IMG/VR virus record: IMGVR_UViG_3300042691_048924
Coordinates: 1 to 23,097 of that record
Length of the DNA stretch: 23,097 bases
Direction: 5' to 3' (one strand)
DNA from: a virus
In this document: piece by piece, positions 1-10,400 of the stretch
How positions within the stretch are numbered: the first letter of the stretch is position 1
Layout: each line of letters starts with the position of its first letter
Translations under genes and position numbers: made by a program
The notes under the pieces: model-generated
Seen by the model: the letters and a program-made list of their open reading frames with translations, nothing else
Databases searched by the model: none
Told to the model about the DNA's origin: nothing

Positions 1-397
1 AGGTTTCCAATTGTGAAAATAGATTGTTAAAATATTCCTCTTGTTTTGATTCGATATTTTGTTGAGATGTCACCAAATCAGTTATATCCAATTCTTCGGT
101 TCCACTATCTTCGCCTTTTTCACCTTCAGGTTCTCCGTCAGGTCCTAATTTTTCAACATCAGGGTCAGTTGCAGGGTCAATTGGTGTTGCCTCTGCACCT
201 GGAGCGGGTGCTCCTGGAGGTGGTGGAGGAACCGCTCCAGCCGCTGGGTCAGCGGGTGCTGCTGCGGGGTCTGCCGGTGGTGCATCAGGTGGAGGTGGTA
301 CGTCCAAAGCCTCCTGTTCTGTGATATATCTATTAATCTGATTATATCTTTTTAATTCTTCTAAAATTTTTTCGTCTACTCTCATTTTGTTATCCAT
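1..397 (-). CDS. Partial Pro/Ala-rich phage protein, N-terminal part, unknown function
   Basis: The reading frame starts at ATG 397-395 and stays open to the left edge, giving 132 residues; the C-terminus is outside the window. The first 30 residues look like a short charged helix. Residues about 33-77 are an extreme Pro/Ala/Gly low-complexity stretch with runs of four and five prolines, followed by an acidic segment (about 78-106) and a Gln/Glu-rich helix-like end. Its local GC is well above the neighbours because of Pro, Ala and Gly codons. The start overlaps the last 8 nt of the upstream 75-aa gene, which suggests translational coupling. A flexible linker in a virion or scaffold protein is plausible, but the family is not recognised. 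An open frame also exists on the plus strand here; it is Leu/Val/Gln-rich and looks like a shadow. Confidence 0.75.
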   Translation of the reverse strand, partial: MDNKMRVDEKILEELKRYNQINRYITEQEALDVPPPPDAPPADPAAAPADPAAGAVPPPPPGAPAPGAEATPIDPATDPDVEKLGPDGEPEGEKGEDSGTEELDITDLVTSQQNIESKQEEYFNNLFSQLET

Positions 398-617
398 TCA
401 ATAATTGTTTTATTCCTGATGCGGTTTCTACTTGAATTTTTTTTGTTTGATTCATAGTATTATCTACTCTTTCTATAAGACCATCTTTCATTCTTACTGT
501 GTAGCATTCACCACTGTCTAAATCACAAACTTGTTTAGACCCATTTCCAAGGTCTTTTTCTGAAATCCTTGTGTTTTTCCCAAGGTAACTGTCTAAAATA
601 TTTTTTACTGAGTTCAT
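390..617 (-). CDS. Small hypothetical phage protein (75 aa)
   Basis: This small acidic/basic mixed protein begins at ATG 617-615 and ends at TAA 392-390. Two cysteines lie seven residues apart in VCDLDSGEC (residues 31-39), inside a probable beta-hairpin. There is no signal peptide or membrane segment. It follows the 2164-aa hub gene after a 38-nt gap that carries the TATTTAT motif at 631-641, so it probably starts a new transcript. Its stop overlaps the start of the Pro/Ala-rich partial gene by 8 nt. Its position after the baseplate hub would suit a tail accessory or assembly factor, but this is inference from location only. I do not recognise the family. Confidence 0.7.
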   Translation of the reverse strand: MNSVKNILDSYLGKNTRISEKDLGNGSKQVCDLDSGECYTVRMKDGLIERVDNTMNQTKKIQVETASGIKQLLNG

Positions 618-630
618 ATTATTTTTTATA

Positions 631-641
631 TATAAATATCA
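631..641 (-). promoter_or_regulatory. Candidate phage promoter motif (TATTTAT) before the 75-aa gene
   Basis: The minus strand reads TGATATTTATA here, ending 13 nt before ATG at 617. The heptamer TATTTAT recurs upstream of six other gap-preceded genes in the window. A promoter role is inferred from recurrence only; the AT-rich background makes chance matches possible. Confidence 0.3.
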
Positions 642-655
642 CGATTTATTGTAAA

Positions 656-3600
656 TTATAATCCAGCGGCTAAAGCCGTTTCGATTGCAACTACGTATGA
701 AGTAACCCTTCTTTTTGTGTCATCAGAATTTGCTATATCATCATATTTCAGAGAACTGTCTTGATATGGCCATTCAGTCAAAATAAATTTATCAATATCT
801 TTAGCCAAATTTTGTGTATCACTTATTTTACCGTCTTTATCTTTTAATGTTTTACCATTCAATATTGTAGTATCCACTTTAGATTTTATATAATCTATTT
901 TCCACTCCAAGTAATTTTGTAAACTGTTGAAGGTTGCCAAACTATATTGAACTCCATTATTTTCCATGCAGAAAAATTCTTTGTTGAGTTTTTTCCATCG
1001 TTCTCCTTTTGTTTCAACCTCTTTACCATTGATTTTTGCATCTAATCTGACTCCACCGAAGTTGTATTCATACCCTAAAAATTGTTTAGTTCCCTTATAT
1101 GAATAATGATTCATTATACAAAATGATAAATAATTAATTTTATCTATCAAATTTTGTGTGGTTGTTTTTTTACCAATGTTTTTATTAAGGTAGGTTGATG
1201 TAATTGCAGTGATTGCCTTTATAACCTCATCATCATTGTAAGTGTACGGTTGTGGAGTAGTATTTGTTTGAAAATCACTGAAAGCAGTATTTGCACTACA
1301 AGAATCTGACTGTGACGGAGTAGAATCCTTAATCGATGATGGGGATTTTTGATTTATTTTTTCTTGGTCTGTATTAGCAGATTTTGATTGTGGTAAAGTA
1401 GTTGCCTGTTTATTCTGAGCAAAAATAGTACTAATAATTGTTGTTAGTGCTGCTTGAATGTAACTTTCAACGTCAGGTAAACTAAATATTGATTGTCTTA
1501 CACCATCAAATTGTGTTGTAAAACTTCCTGGTTGTATATTATGGTTCACACCCAATATCATATATGAACCTGAAAACATTGGTATATGTCTCAAGTTAAA
1601 ATACATCATCGGTTGAATCATTGCATTACCCATCATTTTTATAGAACAACCATAACTTCTTGACTTATATAAATTATATAAAGAAGTATTTTGAGTTGAT
1701 GTACTTCTATTTCCGGCTTGGTTTGCCATATCAGTAATTTGTTGCATAGATTCAGTGGTAGCCTTACCATTATCTTGACTCACTGAAATATTTGTAAAAA
1801 TATTTTGATTCTGTATACCCATGTCAACTGTAAATCCAACAACTCTGTTTGATTTAGCCCAATCTTTTTTTCCTACTAAGTTATCTTGTAATGTATTAGT
1901 ATCTAATTTTTGGAAATATATTCCATCGTCCTGATAAGCATAATCAGGTTTGTTAATTTGAGGGTGTTCTGATGGTTTACCCGCGTAGAAACAAACCATT
2001 TTCGGCCCTGAATTTCTATAATCAACATTCGGATGTGTGCCAAACATATCGTTAGCAAATTCCAAAGAATTTTCTACTTTCGGAATTGCATCTTTTATAG
2101 GGTCCTGAACGTTGTAGAAATTGACATATGAGGGTAAAGCCATAACCTGAAAGTTGTTCATTTGTAATATTGATTGAATATAATAAAGTAAATTACTCGA
2201 TGTGTTGATTTTCTGAATCAAACTATTCAAATCAAATATATTAACAAGAACCTTATCACCTAAATCTCTACTAGCTCGGTCAAGTAATAAAACATCTTCG
2301 AAAATAGTTTTATACTTCAAATCATAACCAGCTATCCACTTATCGTTAAGTGCTTTTAATGATTCCCACAATTCCACTTTTCCCTGAGCCCCAATTAGTT
2401 TTGATGAAAAGTTACTACCTTGGTCAAATGAAACATTTGCTAAATTTTTTTTAAGTATTTTGAAAGTGTTTTTTAGTACAGTGTCTTGAAATTTATTATT
2501 TTTATCAACTAACTTGGTTATGTCGGTCTTGAAGGAGGTACTATTGTAGTTCGATTTTAATTTCTTCTGTGTTGCATATATTTTAATTAACGGATAAAGT
2601 GAGATAACGTTATCTTCACTAAATTCTATATTGTTATCAATGAAAAAATCAAAAATTGTAGAACCTTGGTCTGTATATTTAATACCATCAACTTGTGAAT
2701 TTCCTACATGAAGTAATAACGCTTTCCACGCATCAGGAAAGTTTGTTTCAACATCCGCCAACGTTGTTTGATTACTTCCATTTGGTAATGCATTAGGTGT
2801 ATAGTTAGAATAGGGTAATGGTTTTATTTTATCTAAAATAGAATTAAATCCATAAGCTTCAGGTGATGGTATTGTAAAAGATAGATAAAGTTGTTTGTTA
2901 TATTCCGAAGGATTTCCGTATTTAAACAACAAATCATATTCCATAAATCTTTTTATGAAAGATGTGTAATTACTGAATTGTAATTCCTGTAATTGTGTTA
3001 TATTAGCGTCTTTATATTCAATCGGTAATTTCATCATTTCGGTGAATAAAAGATGAAAATTCATCAAAACACTTACGTTATCGGGTAATATCTCTGTTTG
3101 GTCAACTGGTAAAAATTTATATCTTGATGAAGAAAAATTCAAATATAATTGTTCGAATTGGTCCAAAATATCTTTTTTAAATGTTGATGTTAATTCATCG
3201 AAATAACTATACTCAGCGGTTTTGGTGAAGTTGAAATTGTCTTGACTTTCTTGAGTGTTTTTTATTTTTTTTAGATATTGATTATACAGTGGTTTTTCGA
3301 TTTGGGAATTGTCGAACCAACCGAAATTTGGAGCAATCCAAAAACATCTGACTGAACCATTAAATACTGATTTATTATTTCTTGGTTCTATTTTCAACTT
3401 CGGTGCTGTCAAAGAACTATCGATGTTTTTAAAACATTCATTAAAAGATTGGTTAAAATCGTTACCAACCGATGGCATCAAGAAGAAGTTACTGTCATTT
3501 ATATCGTTTAAAGTTACACTATATGAGTTCATCAAAAAAGTTCTATTTGAATCTCCCGAATCGAACCCTGTTGATGCAAAATTATAAGCAGTTCTACTAA

Positions 3601-6600
3601 CTGTAAGACCTGAATTAATTCCGTTTTGTATGTCTTGACTATTAAATCCTATTGTTGATGATGAAAAAATACCAGTACCTGACGCCGATGTTGGGAATAT
3701 GTTATAACCATTAAAAAATACGGAAAAATCATTGATTAATTTGGGGTAAAACCCTAAATCCATTTCGGTTGTTGAATAATTATTAATGACATCATCAAAC
3801 TGTAAGGTTATTCTAGTTTCTTGGGGAGCACCAGCACCTGTAAAAACATATGTTTTTGTTGTTGCAGATGTTGATGGGTCATAGTTCCCTAAATAATCAA
3901 AGTCCGACCAAACACCATCTAAAAAATCATTACCATTTTCAACATAGTACTTGTATCTATGCCACAATGAACCATATTTTAGTATCCAAGAATATGGTAT
4001 TTTGTGGACCGCACCATATTTTTTAAAACAAGCAAAGATATAATCCAAATCACTCGTAACGTTCGATTGAAATGATTTATATTTCTCTTTGAGGGTTGCT
4101 AATGGTAAACTATTGAGGAATAAGTAAGTAGCCTCTCTATATGGGTAGTTTTGTCCTGTTCTGAAATTTAGAACCCCTTTTTGAATAGCATTAATAAAAT
4201 ATGGAGTATTCATCATCGAAGTAGTCTGGATGTTAACGACTCCGCCATCATAATTTGAATAAGTTATCTCTCCCTCCGTTGGTAATTGTTTTGATTTAGA
4301 AGAGTAACTATTCTCGGTTCTTTGTTTGTAATAAGTTTTTAGTTGTTGTGAATTAACAACACCATCTGAAAATGGGTTTAATGGTGCACTATTTAAGTAA
4401 TTAAAATAAGTTACAGGTCTTTTGGTTTCACTAGTAATATCTTCAACATCATAATTGGCAATTGCGTTTATGGATTCATTCCATGTTATAGTTTTTTTTG
4501 TAACATTAGGACTTCCGTTGAATTTAGCCAAATATTTTTCATTCCATTCACTATCTGTGAAAGGAAATGTGTCATTGAATTCGAATTCTTCAGATTCTGT
4601 CGATGATATATAATCATCCAAATCTTGTTTATATGTTTCAGATATGGTGTTGTTATTTTGTCCCGCACTACTAATTCTTGCAAATATCGGATTATCAAAT
4701 ATTCTAAAGTCATTGTCAGAATAGGATTTTATATATGGGGTTGAGTAATACCCCCTGATGTATTTTTGATACGATTCACCTTCACCTAAATTTGATATTG
4801 CCCGTAATATTGGTCTTATAGTTGTTGGATTAATATCATATTCCTTCAACTTTTTTATCAAAAAAACATTTTCAGAACCTAAAGCATTAATCATATTTGT
4901 TGATTCTGTTTCAGCCACGATGTCACTCATTGAGTATGCATTCGGGGCTCCCCTTGTGAGTCTTGAGAAGTTGGAGACCGAACCCATCCTCTCCCAAAAT
5001 TCATAAAAAAATTTTACTTCTTCTTTGTTTTGGTAGATAATGTTAGAGAGTGGATATTCTATCGAATTTAATGATATTCTACTAACTTGATTTATTTCAT
5101 CATCAGTTGGTGTTGATTGGGAGTCTAAAGAATTAGATTTGAAAAGACTCCCTAACAATTCTTCAACAAATTCTATTTCAGGCCAAGAATCAAATAAGAA
5201 TCCTTGAGTTTCATTAATGACATCAGGGTCCCCCGGATAAGTAACGTTATAAGATTTAACTCCTTTACTATCGACTCTTTCTTTTATTAGTTGAGGCCAT
5301 GGATAAACAAAACCCTCGTCAACTTTTTCTGAAGAAGGTGTAGTACCCAAAATTGATTTTTTTCTAACTTCACTATCTCTTTGTGACCAAGCCTCTGAAT
5401 GACAATCATCCATCAATCTCAAGAAAGCCTCCCCATTTGCAAAGAAAATTGCCAATACATTTCTTATTGTTGGTGTAAATCCTAATCCTGAATTTCCATC
5501 TTTAATTAACTTATTTAATTCATCTCCAATATTTTTAGTAATTTCATCCTTAGTCCTCAACAAATCTTTTTCCATTTGTGAAATTTTGTCCAAAAATTCA
5601 CCCTTACTTTCCATTCCATAAAATTTATCAGGTGTTTGTGGTGGAGGAGGTTCACCTTGTGGTTGTTTTGGTTGCAGTTGGTCAATTGTAAAACTTAGTG
5701 TCGCCTGAAATTGTTCAAAATCAGGTTTATTTATTTCGAGTTTCGGGTCTTTTTTGTATATCTGAGAAAAAGTTTTTTCAAAATCGACTTCTTCTTTAGT
5801 GACATTGAAATTCACCCAACCAGGTAAAGGTATTGAAAGTCCTGCTTGGTTTGCAATCGCTCCACCAACCGCACTTGTTTGTCCTGGTAATGGTTTTGTT
5901 ATATTTAGTCTATTATTAATTTCTGATTCTATTTTTTTATTACCAATTTCATATTGTCCATTTTTTCCTAAAACAGGATTCTCATCTAAACCCTTATTAT
6001 TTCTTATAATAATTTCTGATAGTTCAGTCCTAATTCTGTTTTGGTCCGATTCATCACTCGGTTTTCTCGAAATGAAAACTTTATTTCCACTACCTTTTAA
6101 TATTATGAAATTTATAGGGTCTAAATTTTTCTTAAACCAAGAATCTGAACTAAAATACATTTCTTGTTTATATTTTGTGAGCAATTGGCTATATGTTTCT
6201 ATATGTGTGAGTGGAGCCATATTAACTTCACCCCACTTTTTTAAAGTGTCTTTTATAAACGTATCTAACTTACTTTGTAATTGTGTAATGGTATATTCAG
6301 GTAGGTTTTCATCGATAATCCCTTTAGACTTGTATTCATCATATAATTCTTTTATTTTTTGATAACCTAAAGTATATTTTTTCGGAGTCGTATCTACTGT
6401 TTTACTTGTAGGACTTTTTGGGTTGGCCGTTGTTGTGACTGTTGTTGGAAACATTTGTGGTGTTGCTAACAAATATCCCATTGAGACTTCGGCTAAAACA
6501 GTGTACTTATAAGTCAAAAAAGTTAAAGTCACATCAAAATTACCTGAACTATCGTCGAATCGAGCGTGAAAGTTTTGTAACATTAGTTGGTATCTCACCG

Positions 6601-7150
6601 CTTTACCATAATAACCTTTTAAAGTTAAATAAAACATCGGATACGGTAAATTTACTAATGCCGCATATGGTGATTTATCACCTAATTCAAATAAAGCCCT
6701 CCCCCTCACATCTTGCAGAGATATTGTTACTTTGGGTAAAAAAGATGTATTAACATTAAAGTTTATATTTGTTATACCTAATAAGGATGTTTCCAAAACA
6801 CCACTTTTTTCTTTTTCTAAATCAGGTTCATAAAATCTGTATGTTGTTGCTTGTTTTTCTTCCTTTCCTGTAAAAACTTGAGTGTATCTATCGTTAAGAT
6901 ATTTTTCACCACCGGGTCTAAGAAAATTGATTTTTGCAATTTCAATTGTCTGTAATTCGTTTTGTTCAATACCTAATCTAAGTTTGGTTCGTGGTGTTAA
7001 TTGACACTCCAAATTTGCATACATAACCATATCTTCGTGGTTTACCAATCTGTCTTTGACTTGACCATCTTGGTCAACTATTTTGTTTGGGTCTACAACT
7101 ATTATATTTTGGTAATCGAATTCAACAAAGATATTTGAGTTATCTGCCAT
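656..7150 (-). CDS. Giant baseplate hub-type structural protein (2164 aa), possible tail-lysin C-terminus
   Basis: Residues about 110-235 form a conserved beta-rich block (SFLPKVTISLQDVRGRALFE, then YPMFYLTLKGYYGK and a FDVTLTFLTYKYT strand) typical of phage baseplate/hub proteins. Near the C-terminus (about 1830-1885) comes a hub-like beta-barrel signature: GCSIKMMGNAMIQPMMYF, then FSGSYMILGVNHNIQPG and a TTQFDGVR strand. A Ser/Thr/Gln-rich linker (about 1900-1970) leads to a separate terminal domain (about 1971-2164). That domain contains YEYNFGGVRLD and, further on, SLATFNSLQNYLEWKIDYIKS, faintly like NNxFGI and the following region of glucosaminidase-type tail lysins, but I cannot place a catalytic Glu. 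The large middle part (about 250-1700) is unassigned. T4 gp27 is about 390 aa, so this is several times larger. The start overlaps the 107-aa gene by 11 nt. Hub role is moderately supported; lytic activity is weak inference. Confidence 0.75.
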   Translation of the reverse strand: MADNSNIFVEFDYQNIIVVDPNKIVDQDGQVKDRLVNHEDMVMYANLECQLTPRTKLRLGIEQNELQTIEIAKINFLRPGGEKYLNDRYTQVFTGKEEKQATTYRFYEPDLEKEKSGVLETSLLGITNINFNVNTSFLPKVTISLQDVRGRALFELGDKSPYAALVNLPYPMFYLTLKGYYGKAVRYQLMLQNFHARFDDSSGNFDVTLTFLTYKYTVLAEVSMGYLLATPQMFPTTVTTTANPKSPTSKTVDTTPKKYTLGYQKIKELYDEYKSKGIIDENLPEYTITQLQSKLDTFIKDTLKKWGEVNMAPLTHIETYSQLLTKYKQEMYFSSDSWFKKNLDPINFIILKGSGNKVFISRKPSDESDQNRIRTELSEIIIRNNKGLDENPVLGKNGQYEIGNKKIESEINNRLNITKPLPGQTSAVGGAIANQAGLSIPLPGWVNFNVTKEEVDFEKTFSQIYKKDPKLEINKPDFEQFQATLSFTIDQLQPKQPQGEPPPPQTPDKFYGMESKGEFLDKISQMEKDLLRTKDEITKNIGDELNKLIKDGNSGLGFTPTIRNVLAIFFANGEAFLRLMDDCHSEAWSQRDSEVRKKSILGTTPSSEKVDEGFVYPWPQLIKERVDSKGVKSYNVTYPGDPDVINETQGFLFDSWPEIEFVEELLGSLFKSNSLDSQSTPTDDEINQVSRISLNSIEYPLSNIIYQNKEEVKFFYEFWERMGSVSNFSRLTRGAPNAYSMSDIVAETESTNMINALGSENVFLIKKLKEYDINPTTIRPILRAISNLGEGESYQKYIRGYYSTPYIKSYSDNDFRIFDNPIFARISSAGQNNNTISETYKQDLDDYISSTESEEFEFNDTFPFTDSEWNEKYLAKFNGSPNVTKKTITWNESINAIANYDVEDITSETKRPVTYFNYLNSAPLNPFSDGVVNSQQLKTYYKQRTENSYSSKSKQLPTEGEITYSNYDGGVVNIQTTSMMNTPYFINAIQKGVLNFRTGQNYPYREATYLFLNSLPLATLKEKYKSFQSNVTSDLDYIFACFKKYGAVHKIPYSWILKYGSLWHRYKYYVENGNDFLDGVWSDFDYLGNYDPSTSATTKTYVFTGAGAPQETRITLQFDDVINNYSTTEMDLGFYPKLINDFSVFFNGYNIFPTSASGTGIFSSSTIGFNSQDIQNGINSGLTVSRTAYNFASTGFDSGDSNRTFLMNSYSVTLNDINDSNFFLMPSVGNDFNQSFNECFKNIDSSLTAPKLKIEPRNNKSVFNGSVRCFWIAPNFGWFDNSQIEKPLYNQYLKKIKNTQESQDNFNFTKTAEYSYFDELTSTFKKDILDQFEQLYLNFSSSRYKFLPVDQTEILPDNVSVLMNFHLLFTEMMKLPIEYKDANITQLQELQFSNYTSFIKRFMEYDLLFKYGNPSEYNKQLYLSFTIPSPEAYGFNSILDKIKPLPYSNYTPNALPNGSNQTTLADVETNFPDAWKALLLHVGNSQVDGIKYTDQGSTIFDFFIDNNIEFSEDNVISLYPLIKIYATQKKLKSNYNSTSFKTDITKLVDKNNKFQDTVLKNTFKILKKNLANVSFDQGSNFSSKLIGAQGKVELWESLKALNDKWIAGYDLKYKTIFEDVLLLDRASRDLGDKVLVNIFDLNSLIQKINTSSNLLYYIQSILQMNNFQVMALPSYVNFYNVQDPIKDAIPKVENSLEFANDMFGTHPNVDYRNSGPKMVCFYAGKPSEHPQINKPDYAYQDDGIYFQKLDTNTLQDNLVGKKDWAKSNRVVGFTVDMGIQNQNIFTNISVSQDNGKATTESMQQITDMANQAGNRSTSTQNTSLYNLYKSRSYGCSIKMMGNAMIQPMMYFNLRHIPMFSGSYMILGVNHNIQPGSFTTQFDGVRQSIFSLPDVESYIQAALTTIISTIFAQNKQATTLPQSKSANTDQEKINQKSPSSIKDSTPSQSDSCSANTAFSDFQTNTTPQPYTYNDDEVIKAITAITSTYLNKNIGKKTTTQNLIDKINYLSFCIMNHYSYKGTKQFLGYEYNFGGVRLDAKINGKEVETKGERWKKLNKEFFCMENNGVQYSLATFNSLQNYLEWKIDYIKSKVDTTILNGKTLKDKDGKISDTQNLAKDIDKFILTEWPYQDSSLKYDDIANSDDTKRRVTSYVVAIETALAAGL

Positions 7151-7463
7151 AGTAATAAAAATGTGTTTGTAGTGCGTTATTATAATCTTGTAAAGATGCT
7201 AATAACGGAAACGGAATTGTCAATATAGAACCATCAGGTATTACAAATTCATTTCCTCCGAATTCTGGATTTGCGGCTAAAATAATCCAACCGAAAAAAG
7301 GTGAATCATAAAATTGTTGAGAAATTTTATCTAAACGTGACAATCCAACTTTATAAATATACTTTTTATCAGTAGTTTTAGGCGGTACTTTCACAAAAGG
7401 AACAACTGTTTGTTGACCATTTATTAGAAAATTATCATATCTGTTAAAGTATTCTAGAGCCAT
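7140..7463 (-). CDS. gp53/LysM-like baseplate wedge protein (107 aa)
   Basis: The protein contains a LysM-like core, YKVGLSRLDKISQQFYDSP (about residues 37-55), followed by FGWIILAANPEFGGNEFVIPDG (about 57-78) and a final strand ending LTIPFP. This arrangement, in which a protein must leave the ribosome small and settle at the inner baseplate, is typical of T4 gp53-type wedge proteins and of short LysM-like baseplate proteins (tail protein X). Length is shorter than T4 gp53 (about 196 aa). It sits between the two giant baseplate genes: its ATG shares one nucleotide with the upstream stop (TAATG), and its end overlaps the 2164-aa gene by 11 nt, so these three genes are almost certainly translated from one message. 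No signal peptide or membrane segment is seen. gp53 versus tail protein X cannot be decided by eye. Confidence 0.6.
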   Translation of the reverse strand: MALEYFNRYDNFLINGQQTVVPFVKVPPKTTDKKYIYKVGLSRLDKISQQFYDSPFFGWIILAANPEFGGNEFVIPDGSILTIPFPLLASLQDYNNALQTHFYYYGR

Positions 7464-10400
7464 TATTCAAATTTTTTTCCATTGTATGTATCTCCCTCAG
7501 TAGGAACTGATTCGTATAATTTTTTTAATTGTTCTTTCTGAGTTTCTAAAGAAGGCACGTTGGTTGTGAAGTCAACTTTTCTATCATCTGTTAAACTACT
7601 TAATTTAAAGTTACCGTAGGTTTTAAACTTTCTCGAAATGTCGGGGCCACCAAAAAAATTAGTAGATATTTTCTCTAATTGATTTTTTGCCCTAGAGTAT
7701 CTGTCGTAATAACTTTGTCCCAATCCTAAATTCAATAAATCTCCGAAGTCCAAACCTAATATATCATTCAGTAATTTTTTAGGTCTTCTTGGGTCTTTGA
7801 TTTCAACACCATCTATTATGTTATTTGCGAAAATATAATCACTAAATTCCTGTAATTTATTTTTATCGGTAAATGTTTGACTCATTATCATAAAGAAGTT
7901 TTTTTCTTGGTCTGTCAATATGCTTTTGTTGGATAGAACAAAGTTACCCGAACCGTATATCATACCAGCGCCCACTAATTCGGATATGTATAATTCCATG
8001 TCGATACCGATTTGATTTAAGTCAGTTTGTATATCTGTCATCGAATTTCCGCTGAGTTTGTAAATGACCGGTGTTCCATCAGATTTTATGTATCCATCGT
8101 ATTCAGTAAAAACAAAATTTAGTTTATCTATTAAATCAACAACTACTTGTTGTTGAGCGTTTAACGGTTGTAATTGTTGTACAACGTTATTTATAAACTC
8201 TGGTTCTATTTTTTCATTTATGAATGAAATCATTTTTTCTTTAAGGATTGTTATTGTTTTACTGTCTTGTTTAAAAGTTGCTTTCAAAAAATCTGAAACT
8301 AATGGGCAGAAATTATTGGAATCAGAATTTTTAATTTGTTTTATAACATCCTCAAATGGTTTTTTAAAAACTTCATCCAAATTTTTTGCCTTACCATAAA
8401 TTCTTTTGTTATTTAAACCTCCAACTTTACCTAACTGATATATCCTTTCTTTGTCAGCATACTGCCAAACAAAGAAGTTATAATTTTTGGACATTTGTTC
8501 TATAGTATTTGGTACTAGTTTAAAATAAGTCTCTAACTCTTGTGTTAAATTTTTTATTACTTCTCTGTAAGTAATTCTACCGATTAAAAAATCCCCATTA
8601 TTAGAGGTTGAGATTACTGTACCAATTGTTGTTCCTCCTTCATTTTGTAATTGATTATTTACAACTGGTGGTGGTACTTCATCTGCTTTGTCTAATAATC
8701 CCTTCAAAACTAACTGGTCCAACTTACTAACATCTTCCGTGGCAACCGCTCTTTCATCATATATTTCAGTGTTAGCATAGTAGTTAAATGAGAGAGCGTT
8801 TTGTAGGTCTTCGACAGGTTTAGCAAGACCCATACCTCCAATAATGTCAAACGCAAGCGTAACACCCACAATCATAGGTTGTACACCAATACCCTCTCTA
8901 TTCAAATCAAGAATTAGTGGTTCATAATTAAATTGGAGATTCCTAGGTATGATTTTCGTATTGTAAAAGTCACCTATTCTAAGAATTAATACTGGTGGTC
9001 TACCAAATGCGGTATTAACCGCATCGTTATAAATTGGTCTTCCATCAGTTCCTATCGTAGGAATGGTGTCACCTGGTCTTAAGCATTGATTTAAGAACGT
9101 TATTCTTGAATTTAGGCCCTCAGGTGTGGTGGAATGAAATGTTGGTTCAAAAAATTTTAATTTTTCTTTTAAACTTCTGTATAAAAAAGGACTTGATTGT
9201 TCCAAAGCTTGGAAGTAATTACATTCACTTAAAAGTAATCTGAGGATTTTTTTACTTAATCCTTGGGTTTGTCTTATTGTTCTGACAGGTTCTTGAACTT
9301 GTAGAGGGTTTTTATTTGTGTCATTTGGTGGTGTGGCAGGCACTTCAGGTGCTGGTGGTGGTTTACTAAATACTGGCTCAGCCGGTTCAGCAATTATATC
9401 GTTTATGAAAACACTCCGACATGCCATGGATTGTACCAAGTAAATTGACTTTGTTCCTGTGATAGGTTTTCCATCAATTATAGGGTCTGTGTTACATGCC
9501 GTAACATTTGATGCTGAAGAACCAGTGAATGATTTTGGTGTAATATTTTTAGCGTCTTCACCATCGGCCACTCCTTTTACAGTTATTTTCCCCCCATCAA
9601 AATACTTTTGGAGTGAAATTTGAGTTTGTCCTGAAGAAACTTTCTCTGATTTCAAAAATTCTTCTACAGATTTTATTCTTCTCTCTGCTAATTTTTTATT
9701 ATAGTCTGTTGCACCCAGAGCCGACGCACAACCTTTTATAGTTATAGTCAATTTTTTAATCAGGTTTTTTTCGAATGAATCTACTATTTTATAAATTAGT
9801 CCTTCATCATTATTTTTAATTACTTTCTCGTAATTATCAATTATCACACTATCAAAAAAGTTTGTGACACTAGCTTTATTTGGCTCTATAGTTTTTGATT
9901 CAAAGTCACTTTTTTGATTTTTATAGGTTTCGTAATAATTTTTGAAACTCGATGGATTAGTTTCAGACGGAGCAGGTATGGCATTAAAAAAATAAAAACC
10001 AAGTTGTTGGAATGAGTTAAAATCAGGTTTATTACAGTTAAGGCACTCTCCTTTTACCGCTTCTTTTTTTGCTTCGCCACCTGTTTCAGGGTCTACGGGT
10101 ATGTCGGTAGATTTTATAATCTGTAGTTCTTCAGGTGTGGCCTCAGAAATTACCTCTTGTATGTATTGTAAATCACTCAACGGAACTGTGTTGAATCTAA
10201 CCGCAAAATCATATAAATCATAAGTTTGACAACCAGCAAAAAATGATTCCAAAACTTTATCCGCGTTAGAATCGATTTCTTTATTCAAAACTTTGTCAAC
10301 AATCAAATTTAATACGGATGGATGGTCAACAACTATTTTCCAACTCAAGGTTCCATTTCTAGACGTATTTTTGTATGTATAAATGGGTTCAGGTCTTCCT

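Noticed and set aside
46-324. Plus-strand open frame of 92 codons at the left edge
   Set aside because: It is the complement of the Pro/Ala-rich minus-strand gene. Its Leu/Val/Gln-rich composition is what the antisense of such a linker gives.
5799-6362. Plus-strand open frame of 187 codons with hydrophobic, membrane-like segments
   Set aside because: It lies wholly inside the 2164-aa gene on the opposite strand. Apparent hydrophobic runs arise from the antisense of Lys/Asn/Glu-rich coding DNA.
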